A DNA stretch of 64,000 nt from Ariolimax columbianus (Eukaryota > Mollusca > Gastropoda > Stylommatophora > Arionidae): contig JAVGWX010000008.1 in assembly GCA_036924085.1 (NCBI GenBank), positions 53,753,314 through 53,817,313 on the forward strand. Direction: 5' to 3'. Below the pieces are notes generated by a model, which was not told the DNA's origin, made no database searches, and saw only the letters and a list, made by a program, of their open reading frames with translations. Of this stretch, positions 37,103 through 48,109 are shown piece after piece. A program made the translations under genes and the position numbers. Each line of letters opens with the position of its first letter. Positions within the stretch are counted from its first letter, which is position 1.

Positions 37103-37829
37103 AACATGCGTATTCAAATAAAACCAGACTTAACTGCACCAAGTGGACATGCGTACGATGCGCATGATGACGCCACGTCTGATGTAAACGACATATACCA
37201 CTGGTCAAGTTTGCAAAATGTCATTATCCTCCGACTCCTAGTTTCCTCAGCTGACCGTTGAAAACATGGCGTGTGTGGTACGGAATTCGCCCAGAGTTGA
37301 TTTGTGAGCGGTGATTCGGTTTCTAACAGCTGAAGGGTGTCGACTAGTTGACATTCATCGCAGAAGGTAGGCCATGTATGGTAACAAAAGTGTGTCAAAA
37401 ACAACAGTGAAGAACTGGAAAGCGATGTTTAAAGAAGGGCGTGAGTTAGCGAAAGATCTTCTGAGACCAGGTCAGACGCATATTGTTGCGTCAGAAGATG
37501 CCATGGCCAAAATTGATGCAACAATTCGGGTGGACCGTCGCCGGAGCTTATTTTCGCTACAGTTTTGTCACCATACACTGCCTGCATTCTGAGATGAATG
37601 TCAATGGGTCGACATCTTTCAGCTGTTAGAACCATTTCAGTGCTTGCTGATCAGCTCTGGACGGATTCCGTATCACACCCTGCATGTTGTCAATGGTCTG
37701 CTGAGCAAACTATGCAATTTTGCAAACGTGATGGTTGGTATGTGCTGTTTACATCAGAAGTGACGTCATCGTGCGCATCGTACGTATATTTACTTGGTGC
37801 AGTTAGGTCCGGTTTCATTTGAATACGGT
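37103..37829 (+). mobile_element. Mariner-derived fold-back element, copy 3 (complete)
   Basis: The ends are inverted (GTATTCAAATAAAACCAGAC at the left, complement of GTATTCAAATGAAACCGGAC at the right). The layout matches 7054-7790: arm, HTH fragment (VIRFLTAEGCRLVDIHRR), asymmetric centre (VKNWKAMFKEGRELAKDLLR, PGQTHIVASEDAMAKID), then the inverted arm. The centre runs on the plus strand, the opposite way to copy 1. The same CGCCGGAGCTTA junction joins the centre to the second arm. Confidence 0.87.
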
Positions 37830-39325
37830 CATATATATATATATACACACACACATACACAAATTGTATTTATTCATTTCATTAATAAATTATTAGTTAA
37901 TGTATTTGTGTATTTAGTTATTTATTTTATTTATTGGTGGTGGTGTGTGGGGAGGGGGGAGGGAGGGGGGGGGGTGGGGGAATCTGACAGCCAGATTTTT
38001 GTCGCTATAATTTTGCCATTTCATGCTGTTCGTGTATTATAAAGTTGTCTCTCTTTGTTGCAAACTATCCCCGTATGCAATCAAAGGAGAATAAGATAAG
38101 CTTCAATTATAAGATTCTTAAATATTTCTTTAAATCAAGTGTCTACTTTTAATTTTAATTTAAAAATTCATTAAAATATGAAAACAAATATACTTTGAGG
38201 TAATTTGCAACATTTAAAACATGTTACCTGTGTAACTAAATTAATTTTGAAAATAATATGTAAATAGTTATAAATACAGCAGAGACTATTTTCACATATT
38301 GTAGCAAATGTGCGTGTATGTATACATATATTTATATATTGTAAAGGGAATAATCTCAGCTACACCATAGAACAGATTCACGATCAACCCTCTTAACACA
38401 CGCCTTTTTTCACAACTCTAACCCGTGCCCTCAAGGTGAAATCTTTCCATTGCACTTTGGTTAGGGTTGACCACTGAGATAACCTTAATTATCATAGGTA
38501 CATACAGGTGCATTAACGCATCCAAGCACTTGTTAATACGTCCTGATATTTCCTAGAAGACTGCGGTTCGGGGTGGAAAATAGCGGACCTCTGCCAGATG
38601 AATACATAGAGGAAAACCTTTAACAAACAGATAAACAAAATCTCAGTTGCAGGAGCAGCCAGTGTTATCATCTGTTAGCCAAACGTCTAAGCCGTCTCAT
38701 GACATGGTGCGCCTTTGGCAGGACCAATGTCTGCGTGCTATGCGACACAAATGCTTGAGATCATTATTGATCCCTTCCAATCTGTCATGTGCCGAAGACG
38801 TTATCGAGCGTGAGAAATTTGGTCGTATGGAAAAGTAATACCTTACGTCTTCAGTACGCAGGTTGCAATCTGTACGCCCATGTGATTATAGTGCATAGTC
38901 AAAGCTCACTCGTTCTAGGTATGTTGCCCATGTAACAAATAAGACGCCAAACCAGAATTTCTCATGCACACATTTTGTGATGAGATAGCTCTTCCTCTTT
39001 TATTGAAATTTAGTAAATTAATTTGTTATTTCCCTTGTTGTGTTTGCATTAAAATGAATGTCGTAGATAGTATATGTTGAAGTTCTGGTATCTACAACTT
39101 CAATGACTTACACGGACATTATTAAAAACATTTGTGTACTACCTACTACTAAGGTAATCATTGTTCCATAAAATAATTAGAAGAAAGAAACACGTGAATC
39201 TCAAATAGGCATGACAAAGGAAGCACTTTAGGGCCAATGTACATATAGATCCTAGGATTTAACGTTGTTGGAGCGGCTGTTGAAGCGTTGTTAGAGATGC
39301 AGTGAGAACATTGCGGTTTCTCACA
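37830..39325. other. Non-coding stretch, nothing recognised
   Basis: Contains a short TA/CA run at 37832-37860 and a G-rich run at 37948-37980. The 63-codon frame at 38647 has no recognisable similarity. Confidence 0.5.
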
Positions 39326-39329
39326 GAGA

Positions 39330-40160
39330 GAATGGTAGAACAAGGTAGAGGAATTTGTATCTGCTTTATTTACTATAAAAAGGCCTTTGACATGGTGCCG
39401 TGAAACAAAAAGTTTCCAATTTTAGAACAGCTTAGGGTGGGTAGAGACATTATTAAACTGATACTGAACTTATATGAAAACCAAACAGCAAATATAACAC
39501 AGAGACATCATTACAAAAACTAACCATCATGATCAGCGACACAACCAAGAGCTTTGATTTGAGATTAAATGCTTGTAAAACAAAAACGATAGTAATAGCC
39601 AAACAATCGCAACCATTAAATATCAGCATCGGGGGACAGATTATTGAACAAGTGCAGAGGCTTTCATATTGGGGGCAAATTATTACAGAAGATATTCGCT
39701 GTTAAGTTGAAATTAGAACTAGGGTCGAAATAGCACCTAAAAAAAAACATTCCGTGAGATACAAAAACTTCTAACAATACATAACATTAATATTGAGCTT
39801 CAGAAAATAATACTTATAACACATATCTGGCCCGTCGTATTGCACGGATCTGAAACATGAACTCTAAACAAAAAGGGTGAAAAAAACATATAGAATCTTT
39901 TAAGATGTGGTGCTATAGCAGGATGCAAAAAAGTGAACTGGGCAGAAAAGAGGTCAAATGAACAAGTGCTTAAAAATATAGGTTCACATAGACAACTAAT
40001 GACGAGTATACAGAAAGGTAGATCATTTTGGCTTGGTCCTAACATGATGCATGGTGGGGCCAATAATTGAAAATACTAGAAGGCAAAATCAGGGAAACAG
40101 AAAAGGGGGACGTCCAAGAAATAATTACATCACACAGGCTTGCAAGAAGATTGAGGTGCA
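39330..40160 (+). mobile_element. RTE-like LINE remnant, heavily decayed
   Basis: In changing frames it reads FIYKKAFDMVP-like text near 39367 (the motif A region), ELRVGRDIIKLILNLYENQT, TTKSFDLRLNACKTKTIVIA, PLNISIGGQIIEQVQRLSYW and GQIITEDIRC. This is the order of an RTE-type RT (LN..KTK.M, YLG..I..D). Many stops. Its 3' end runs into the 59-bp array at 40199. Confidence 0.78.
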
Positions 40161-40198
40161 GACTTATACTGGGTTGAGGAGATATGTTTGAAACAGAG

Positions 40199-40612
40199 GC
40201 CAGTGGCGAACATGATCAGAAGACTTCAAGACCGGTTTCCGGACTGACTAACAGAGCACAGTGGCGTGGCATGATCAGAAGACTTCAACACCAGTCACCA
40301 TGATGACTAACAGAGGACAGTGGTGTGGCATGATCAGAAGACTTCAACACCAGTCTCCATGGTGACTAACAGAGCACAGTGGCGTGGCATGATCAGAAGA
40401 CTTCAACACCAGTCACCATGATGACTAACAGAGGACAGTGGTGTGGCATGATCAGAAGACTTCAACACCAGTCTCCATGGTGACTAACAGAGGATAGTGG
40501 TGTGGCATGATCAGAAGACTTCAACACCAGTCACCATGATGACTAACAGAAGACAGCGGTGTGAAATAATCAGAAAACGTCAACACCAGTCTCCGTGGTG
40601 ACTAACCTGATG
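40199..40612. repeat. 59-bp tandem array, about 7 units
   Basis: The unit is GTGGCATGATCAGAAGACTT, CAACACCAGTCTCCATGGTG, ACTAACAGAGGACAGTGGT. Units alternate between a CACCATGATGAC and a CTCCATGGTGAC form, so the higher-order period is about 118 bp for most of the array. In frame it reads WHDQKTST or MIRRLQ, the usual last residues of RTE-type ORF2, so the array grew from the LINE terminus. Confidence 0.9.
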
Positions 40613-40834
40613 ATGAGAACGATTGTTTTTCTCATCAAGTGACATGTTTCGCTCTCCTGTACGGACATGTTCCAATCAGTCAGGTATATCGGTATCTGAT
40701 TTACTGTTTGTGAATTCTTTTTTGTGGACTGGAAAGAGACTGGTTTTTCCAAAAGCTCAAGTCTCGAGCAAAGAAGTCTTTAGTACCTCATCATTGACGG
40801 CAGTGATTGATATGAGACTAAATATATAACTTTG

Positions 40835-40925
40835 TAATATGCAAGACAAGACGACGAGAGCGGTAACTGGTCACCCCTACTTCACAAAAGCTGAGACCTC
40901 ATTTTCATCGACTGTTGAGTAAAGA
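40835..40925 (+). repeat. 3' piece of the 62281-type SINE
   Basis: Shares GTAACTGGTCACCCCTACTT, CACAAAAGCTGAGACC and TTCATCGACTGTTGAG with 62470-62550. Confidence 0.6.
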
Positions 40926-41031
40926 GAAATGGAAAGAATAAAACTTATACTGACATGTTTGCAGTTGTTATACAGACAGTATAATTAACAGTTCCGGTCT
41001 TCTACTGATATTCTAGTAGTTACTATATTCA

Positions 41032-41722
41032 CGGTGAGATCAAGACGTTGAGGTTCATGAGCTGTAGCGACCAGCGACCACGAGATGCCAAAACGCTTCC
41101 CCATCTCAAAGTGGAAATCCTGGATAACAGTCTGTATCAGAGCGGACTGGCTAATGATAAGAGATATAAGAGAGAAGACTGGCTAAGGAGAAGGGATCGA
41201 AGAGAGAAGATTGGTTAAGGAGAAGGGATCGAAGAGAGAAGATTGGTTAAGGAGAAGGGATCGAAGAGAGAAGACTGGTTAAGGAGAAGGGATCGAAGAG
41301 AGAAGATTGGTTAAGGAGAAGGGATCGAAGAGAGAAGATTGGTTAAGGAGAAGGGATCGAAGAGGGAAGATTGGTTAAGGAGAAGGGATCGAAGAGGGAA
41401 GACTGGTTAAGGAGAAGGGGTCGAAGAGAGAAGATTGGTTAAGGAGAAGGGATCGAAGAGAGAAGATTGGTTAAGGAGAAGGGATTGAAGAGGGAAGACT
41501 GGTTAAGGAGAAAGGATCGAAGAGAGAAGACTAACCCGGTACCCAAAATGTATATTCTGAAGTCGGATGTGTCAGACTGAAAGGTGCAAATGTCACAGTC
41601 GAGTTGTAAACTGCGACACAACGCATTCCGTTTTCCGGAATACATCCTGTTACTCGCAAAGCCTTTTTTTAGAGCTTGGTAGCACAAGTTTAAAAACAAA
41701 CGAAGAAGAAAAAGAAGTTTAC
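41032..41722 (+). repeat. Family A dispersed repeat, copy 6, internally expanded
   Basis: Starts GAGATCAAGACGTTGAGGTT and ends with GTTTAAAAACAAACGAAGAA and a GAA-rich tail. Between them the stretch that is present once in other copies is amplified into a 32-bp tandem array (41170-41530). The copy is therefore about 350 bp longer than its relatives. Confidence 0.88.
41170..41530. repeat. 32-bp tandem array inside family A copy 6, about 11 units
   Basis: The unit is GGTTAAGGAGAAGGGATCGA followed by AGAGAGAAGATT. The unamplified ancestor can be read on the minus strand of copy 2 (CCTTCTCCTTAGCCAGTCTG context). Confidence 0.92.
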
Positions 41723-41799
41723 ACGGTAAAAATAACAGTGCGAGTCTGTTACTGGTCTATTTGTAGTTATTCTACACACAAAGGCATATAACAGTTCTT

Positions 41800-42470
41800 G
41801 CCTGCTACCGACATAATAGATGCCCATCGCAAGCAAAGATGGCAACAGCATAAGACATGTAGCGCGAGATGTGTTCTTGTATGGCTATAGAGACCAATAA
41901 AGGAACAATCATCTTTGCCGCCGCTGGGGGACTCATGTAAGGAGTCAGCTGTGGAGTCGTCGCATGTTCCACGCTTCCTGACGGCATGCCCTACTCTGAG
42001 CCTCAGTGATGGGGTTTCCCTCTGCGATCTGAGCCCCTAAGGTGATGCATACGCGCCAGGGGGAACGGTTCTGTGTAAGCAGCTCCCAGGAGCTGACATC
42101 AATGTTGAAGCTTTTCAAAGGCACCTTACAGGAGGATCTCTCGCGCTTCTTCTGTCCTCCGAATTAGCATCTTTCTATTCTCACTGTACAACACCTTCTT
42201 GGCGATTCGCTCATCAGACATGCGAACAGCATGTCCCGTCCATCTTATCTGGGCGTTTTGCAGAAGTGTATGAATGCTCAACATGTTAGTCTCACTAAGA
42301 ATTTAATAGTTAGGCATTTTGTCCTGACGACCCGATCCTGTGCAGCATACGCAGACATCTAAAGTGAAAACGATTTAGCTGTCTATCGTGTCTGTTATAC
42401 AATATCATTGTTTCGCAGGCATATAGCAGACCCGCTAAAAACAAAAAGCAGGAAAACACATTAGAGACAA
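41800..42470 (-). mobile_element. LINE 3' end with C-terminal zinc-finger-like motif
   Basis: The minus strand encodes LLYACETMILYNRHDRQLNR, FHFRCLRMLHRIG, and then with frameshifts HVEHSYTSAKRPDKMDGTCC and, near the end, DDCSFIGLYSHTRTHLA. This order (YG.E.W.LY.RH...L..FH.RCLR.IL.I, then a C....IGL.SH.RTH finger) is standard for the C-terminus of a common invertebrate endonuclease-RT LINE family. Stops are frequent. Its upstream side runs directly into the 40-bp satellite. Confidence 0.85.
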
Positions 42471-42504
42471 CAGTTAGTGTCGTCCTCTGTCTTTTCGTAC
42501 ATGA

Positions 42505-45500
42505 CATGGACAACAGTTCTTGTTTTCTTTGTTTTGGTAACAAAACTGGACAACAGTTCTTGTTTTCTTTGTTTTGGTAACAAAACTGGACAACACTTCT
42601 TGTTTTCTTTGTTTTGGTAACAACACGACAATAGTTCTTGTTTTCTTTGTTTTGGTAACAACACTGGACAACAGTTCTTGTTTTCTTTGTTTTGGTAACA
42701 ACACTGGACAACAGTTCTTGTTTTCTTTGTTTTGGTAACAACACTGGACAACAGTTCTTGTGTTCCTTGTTTTGGTAACAACACTGGACAATAGTTCTTG
42801 TTTTCTTTGTTTTGGTAACAACACGACAATAGTTCTTGTTTTCTTTGTTTTGGTAACAACACTGGACAACAGTTCTTGTTTTCTTTGTTTTGGTAACAAC
42901 ACTGGACAACAGTTCTTGTTTTCTTTGTTTTGGTAACAACACTGGACAACAGTTCTTGTGTTCCTTGTTTTGGTAACAACACTGGACAATAGTTCTTGTT
43001 TTCTTTGTTTTGGTAACAACACTGGACAACAGTTCTTGTTTTCTTTGTTTTGGTAATAACACTGGACAACAGTTCTTGTTTTCTTTGTTTTGGTAACAAA
43101 ACTGGACAACAGTTCTTGTTTTCTTTGTTTTGGTAACAACACTGGACAACAGTTCTTGTTTTCTTTGTTTTGGTAACAACACTGGACAACAGTTCTTGTT
43201 TTCTTTGTTTTGGTAACAACACTGGACAACAGTTCTTGTTTTCTTTGTTTTGGTAACAACACTGGACAACAGTTCTTGTTTTCTTTGTTTTGGTAACAAC
43301 ACTGGACAACAGTTCTTGTTTTCTTTGTTTTGGTAATAACACTGGACAACAGTTCTTGTTTTCTTTGTTTTGGTAACAACACTGGACAACAGTTCTTGTT
43401 TTCTTTGTTTTGGTAACAACACTGGACAACAGTTCTTGTTTTCTTTGTTTTGGTAACAACACTGGACAACAGTTCTTGTTTTCTTTGTTTTGGTAACAAC
43501 ACTGGACAACAGTTCTTGTTTTCTTTGTTTTGGTAACAACACTGGACAACAGTTCTTGTGTTCCTTGTTTTGGTAACAACACTGGACAATAGTTCTTGTT
43601 TTCTTTGTTTTGGTAACAACACTGGACAACAGTTCTTGTTTTCTTTGTTTTGGTAACAACACTGGACAACAGTTCTTGTTTTCTTTGTTTTGGTAACAAC
43701 ACTGGACAACAGTTCTTGTTTTCTTTGTTTTGGTAACAACACTGGACAACAGTTCTTGTTTTCTTTGTTTTGGTAACAACACTGGACAACAGTTCTTGTT
43801 TTCTTTGTTTTGGTAACCAAACTGGACAACAGTTCTTGTTTTCTTTGTTTTGGTAACAACACTGGACAACAGTTCTTGTTTTTTTTGTTTTGGTAACAAC
43901 ACTGGACAACAGTTCTTGTTTTCTTTGTTTTCGTAACAACACTAGACAACACTTCTTGTTTTCTTTGTTTTGGTAACAACACTGGACAACAGTTCTTGTT
44001 TTCTTTGTTTTGGTAACAATACTGGACAACAGTTCTTGTTTTCTTTGTTTTGGTAACCAAACTGGACAACAGTTCTTGTTTTCTTTGTTTTGGTAACAAC
44101 ACTGGACAACAGTTCTTGTTTTCTTTGTTTTGGTAACAACACTGGACAACAGTTCTTGTTTTCTTTGTTTTGGTAACAACACTGGACAACAGTTCTTGTT
44201 TTCTTTGTTTTGGAAACAACACTGGACAACAGTTCTTGTGTTCCTTGTTTTGGTAACAACACTGGACAATAGTTCTTGTTTTCTTTGTTTTGGTAACAAC
44301 ACTGGACAACAGTTCTTGTTTTCTTTGTTTTGGTAACAACAATGGACAACAGTTCTTGTTTTCTTTGTTTTGGTAACAACACTGGACAACAGTTCTTGTT
44401 TTCTTTGTTTTGGTAATAACACTGGACAACAGTTCTTGTTTTCTTTGTTTTGGTAACAACACTGGACAACAGTTCTTGTTTTCTTTGTTTTGGTAACAAC
44501 ACTGGACAACAGTTCTTGTTTTCTTTGTTTTGGTAACAACACTGGACAACAGTTCTTGTTTTCTTTGTTTTGGTAACAACACTGGACAACAGTTCTTGTT
44601 TTCTTTGTTTTGGTAACAACACTGGACAACAGTTCTTGTTTTCTTTGTTTTGGTAACAACACTGGACAACAGTTCTTGTTTTCTTTGTTTTGGTAACAAC
44701 ACTGGAAAACAGTTATTGTTTTCTTTGTTTTATAATAACACTGGACAACAGTTCTTGTTTTCTTTGTTTTGGTAACAACACTGGACAACAGTTCTTGTTT
44801 TCTTTGTTTTGGTAACAACACTGGACAACAGTTCTTGTTTTCTTTGTTTTCGTAACAACACTGGACAACAGTTCTTGTTTTCTTTATTTTGGTAACAACA
44901 CTGGACAACAGTTCTTGTTTTCTTTGTTTTGGTAACAACACTGGACAACAGTTCTTGTGTTCCTTGTTTTGGTAACAACACTGGACAATAGTTCTTGTTT
45001 TCTTTGTTTTGGTAACAACACTGGACAACAGTTCTTGTTTTCTTTATTTGGTAACAACACTGGACAACAGTTCTTGTTTTCTTTGTTTTGGTAACACAAC
45101 TGGACAATAGTTCTTGTTTTCTTTGTTTTTGTAACAACACTGGACAACAGTTCTTGTTTTCTTTGTTTTGGTAACAACACTGGACAACAGTTCTTGTTTT
45201 CTTTGTTTTGGTAACAACACTGGACAACAGTTCTTGTTTTCTTTGTTTTGGTAACAACACTGGACAACAGTTCTTGTTTTCTTTGTTTTGGTAATAACAC
45301 TGGACAACAGTTCTTGTTTTCTTTGTTTTGGTAACAACACTGGACAACAGTTCTTGTTTTCTTTGTTTTGGTAACAACACTGGACAACAGTTCTTGTTTT
45401 CTTTGTTTTGGTAACAACACTGGACAACAGTTCTTGTTTTCTTTGTTTTGGTAACAACACTGGACAACAGTTCTTGTGTTCCATGTTTTGGTAACAACAC

Positions 45501-45790
45501 TGGACAATAGTTCTTGTTTTCTTTGTTTTGGTAACAACACTGGACAACAGTTCTTGTTTTCTTTGTTTTGGTAACAACACTGGACAACAGTTCTTGTTTT
45601 CTTTGTTTTGGTAACAACACTGGACAACAGTTCTTGTTTTCTTTGTTTTGGTAACAACACTGGACAACAGTTCTTGTTTTCTTTGTTTTGGTAACAACAC
45701 TGGACAACAGTTCTTGTTTTCTTTGTTTTGGTAACAAAACTGGACAACAGTTCTAGTTTTCTTTGTTTTGGTAACAACACTGGACAATAG
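42505..45790. repeat. 40-bp satellite, about 82 units
   Basis: The plus-strand unit is ACAACACTGGACAACAGTTC then TTGTTTTCTTTGTTTTGGTA. Because 40 is not a multiple of 3, the protein period is 40 residues and the same sequence is read in all three minus frames. With no stop in any frame this gives nested open frames of up to 855 codons. A linked pair of variants (TTGTGTTCCTTG, then ACAATAG in the next unit) recurs at 42762, 42960, 43560, 44240, 44959 and 45478. There is no sign of host coding use. Confidence 0.97.
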
Positions 45791-46180
45791 ACAAACGGCA
45801 TTTGAAATGAAAAAAAAAAATCGATGTTCACCAATTTATTGGTCTGAAACACGAAAATGACAATTCAATTTGTCGATTGACTATTGTTTAGGAGAAAAAT
45901 AGGTTCTGATGTTTGACCGGCTCAGTCCACATTGAGTATAAAGGTAACCATTTCGCAACGTTGTATTTCTATCTCCATATTACGCCATATTGCATCAGCA
46001 TACCCTACGCACAACACCCTCGGCGGTATTTATTAACTTCCTGATGCAGGGAAAACTAATGTGTAGTTGAGTAATGACAGAGCGTGGTTACGATCGGTGA
46101 CGACATTGGCGCAGTCGCTAGTTTTAACCGGTCTCAAAGGGTCAGCACGCCATTTGACAGACTCCCATTTACCGTGATGT
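45791..46180. other. Non-coding stretch, nothing recognised
   Basis: No repeat or conserved frame. Confidence 0.5.
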
Positions 46181-46189
46181 CGCAGATAA

Positions 46190-46640
46190 CGATGAAGAAG
46201 AAAAAGAAGAAAAGGAAAAGAAGAAGGAAAGCAGAAGAAGAAAAGAAGAAGAAGAGAAAACAGAGATAAGAATCAAGAAGAAGAAGAAGAAGAAGAAGAA
46301 AAAGAAGGACAGCAGAAGAAAAGAAGAGGAAACATATTAGAATGAAGAAGAAGAAGAAAAAGAAAAGAAGAAGAAAAAGAAGAAGAAGAAGAAAAGGAAA
46401 AGAAGAAGGAAAGCAGAAGAAGAAAAGAAGAAGAAGAGAAAACAGAGATAAGAATCAAGAAGAAGAAAAAGAAGAGGTAAACTGAGATAAGAATGAAGAA
46501 AAAAAAGAAGGATGGAAGGAAGGAAGGAAGAAGGAAGGAAGGAAGGAAGGAAGGAAGGAAGGAAGGAAGGAAGGAAGGAAGGAAGGAAGGGAGGAAGGGA
46601 GGAAGGGAATAAGAAGAGAAAGAACAGTAAAGAACGGAGA
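46190..46640. repeat. Purine-rich (GAA)n and (GGAA)n low-complexity DNA
   Basis: GAA/AAG-rich with several re-used blocks (for example AGAAAACAGAGATAAGAATC twice). It ends in a (GGAA)n run at 46506-46606. The strand asymmetry is extreme, so it may form triplex DNA. Open frames (poly-Lys/Glu or poly-Ser/Phe) are artefacts. Confidence 0.95.
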
Positions 46641-46705
46641 ACGAAGAGGCAGAAACAAGAAGAAGCAAATACTAGATTTGTTCCCAGCCATCTTAACAAA
46701 TCAGA

Positions 46706-46710
<5 letters not shown>

Positions 46711-46775
<65 letters not shown>
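46711..46775. repeat. (CT)n microsatellite
   Basis: About 32 CT units. Confidence 0.95.
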
Positions 46776-46780
<5 letters not shown>

Positions 46781-46889
46781 GTTTTGTTTTCTCCCCTCAG
46801 CCATCGATTCGTCCAGGTTGGCATTGCGTATCTCTACCTTGGTTTCTAGACTATTATTCCATCAGTTACATCTACCTTCATCTCTGTGA

Positions 46890-46990
46890 GTATCTAAGCT
46901 GCAGAGCTGTTAGCGCGTGTGCCTCTCGTGGCAAAAGGGGCAGGGTTACATGTCTGGTCTCGACATGCTCCATTCTACTCTGCTGTAAAT
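46890..46990 (+). repeat. Possible tRNA-derived SINE head
   Basis: GAGCTGTTAGCGCGTGTGCC then GGGCAGGGTTACATGTC has A/B box-like spacing. No clear tail or duplication, so this is weak. Confidence 0.3.
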
Positions 46991-47194
46991 GTGTACAAGA
47001 CTCACGTTTACATAGATAGTTACAACCTAGTACAACGAGGTCGTTAACATGTTTTCAAAGACTAGAATCTTTTATGGGCAGGCCTAAAGAAGGGTACAAT
47101 AAACCCGGTCCCAGGATCCAAAATAGGGCCCAGGGTCCAAAATAGGGCTCGGGGTTCAAAATAATTAACTGCAACCTTTATTCAATGTTATTGC

Positions 47195-47306
47195 ATTACT
47201 TCTGCTACTACTACTGCTATTACTACTACTATTATAACTTCTACTACTACTACTACTGCTACTATAACTACTACTACTTCTACTACTACTGCTATTACTA
47301 CTGCTG

Positions 47307-47353
<47 letters not shown>

Positions 47354-47818
47354 GCTGCTGCTACTACTAATACTACTACTGTTGCTACTACTACTAGTGC
47401 TACAGTGCTACTACTACTACTACTTCTACTACTACTACTACTATTACTACTATTACTACTACTACTACTACTACTGCTACTACTGCTACTATTACTGCTA
47501 TTACTACTGCTACTACTACTGCTATTACTACTGCTATTACTACTACTACTGCTATCACTACTACTACTGCTACTACTGCTACTACTACTACTGCTTCTAC
47601 TACTGCTACTACTACTGCTACTTCTACTGCTATTACTACTGCTACTACTACTGCTACTACTACTGCTATTACTACTACTACTGCTACTACTACTGCTATC
47701 ACTACTACTACTGCTACTACTACTGCTACTACTACTGCTACTACTACTGCTATTACGACTACTACTGCTACTACTACTACTGCTGCTGCTACTACTACTA
47801 CTGCTACTAATACTGTTA
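47195..47818. repeat. (CTA)n triplet repeat, about 620 bp
   Basis: CTA units mixed with CTG, ATT and TTC variants. All frames are open on plus (poly-Leu, poly-Tyr) and a poly-Val/Ala frame is open on minus. These are not genes. Confidence 0.97.
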
Positions 47819-48109
47819 CATGGCCATGTGCGTTACGCACAATCATATGGCGTAGAATAGAAATCACTGCTTTGTTCTTGAATGCAGACGTCTCCCAGAT
47901 TGAAGTTGCGAAAGGGTGCAATCTTTGTAAAGCACATAGTCGATGGTGTACTCTTCTTGTAAGAACGAGGCCTGATTCTAACTGTGTTTTTTTTTGCACA
48001 TAAAAATAGCAGATAAGATAATTTAGTAAAGTAAGTACTAAGCATATGTACCTTTTTTTACTTGTTATTAATATTTATGTCTTCTGTTGATCTGATCTGA
48101 ATGTCGTCT

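Noticed and set aside
42310..45852. Very long minus-strand open frames (855, 742, 530, 335, 322 codons)
   Set aside because: They are three phase-shifted readings of one 40-bp satellite with no stop in any frame. A period not divisible by 3 forces the same 40-residue repeat in every frame. No domain or start context.
46273..46889. Open frames rich in Ser/Phe/Pro or Lys/Glu/Arg
   Set aside because: Translations of GAA, GGAA and CT microsatellites.
47185..47999. Open frames rich in Leu, Tyr/Cys or Val/Ala
   Set aside because: Direct translations of the (CTA)n triplet tract.
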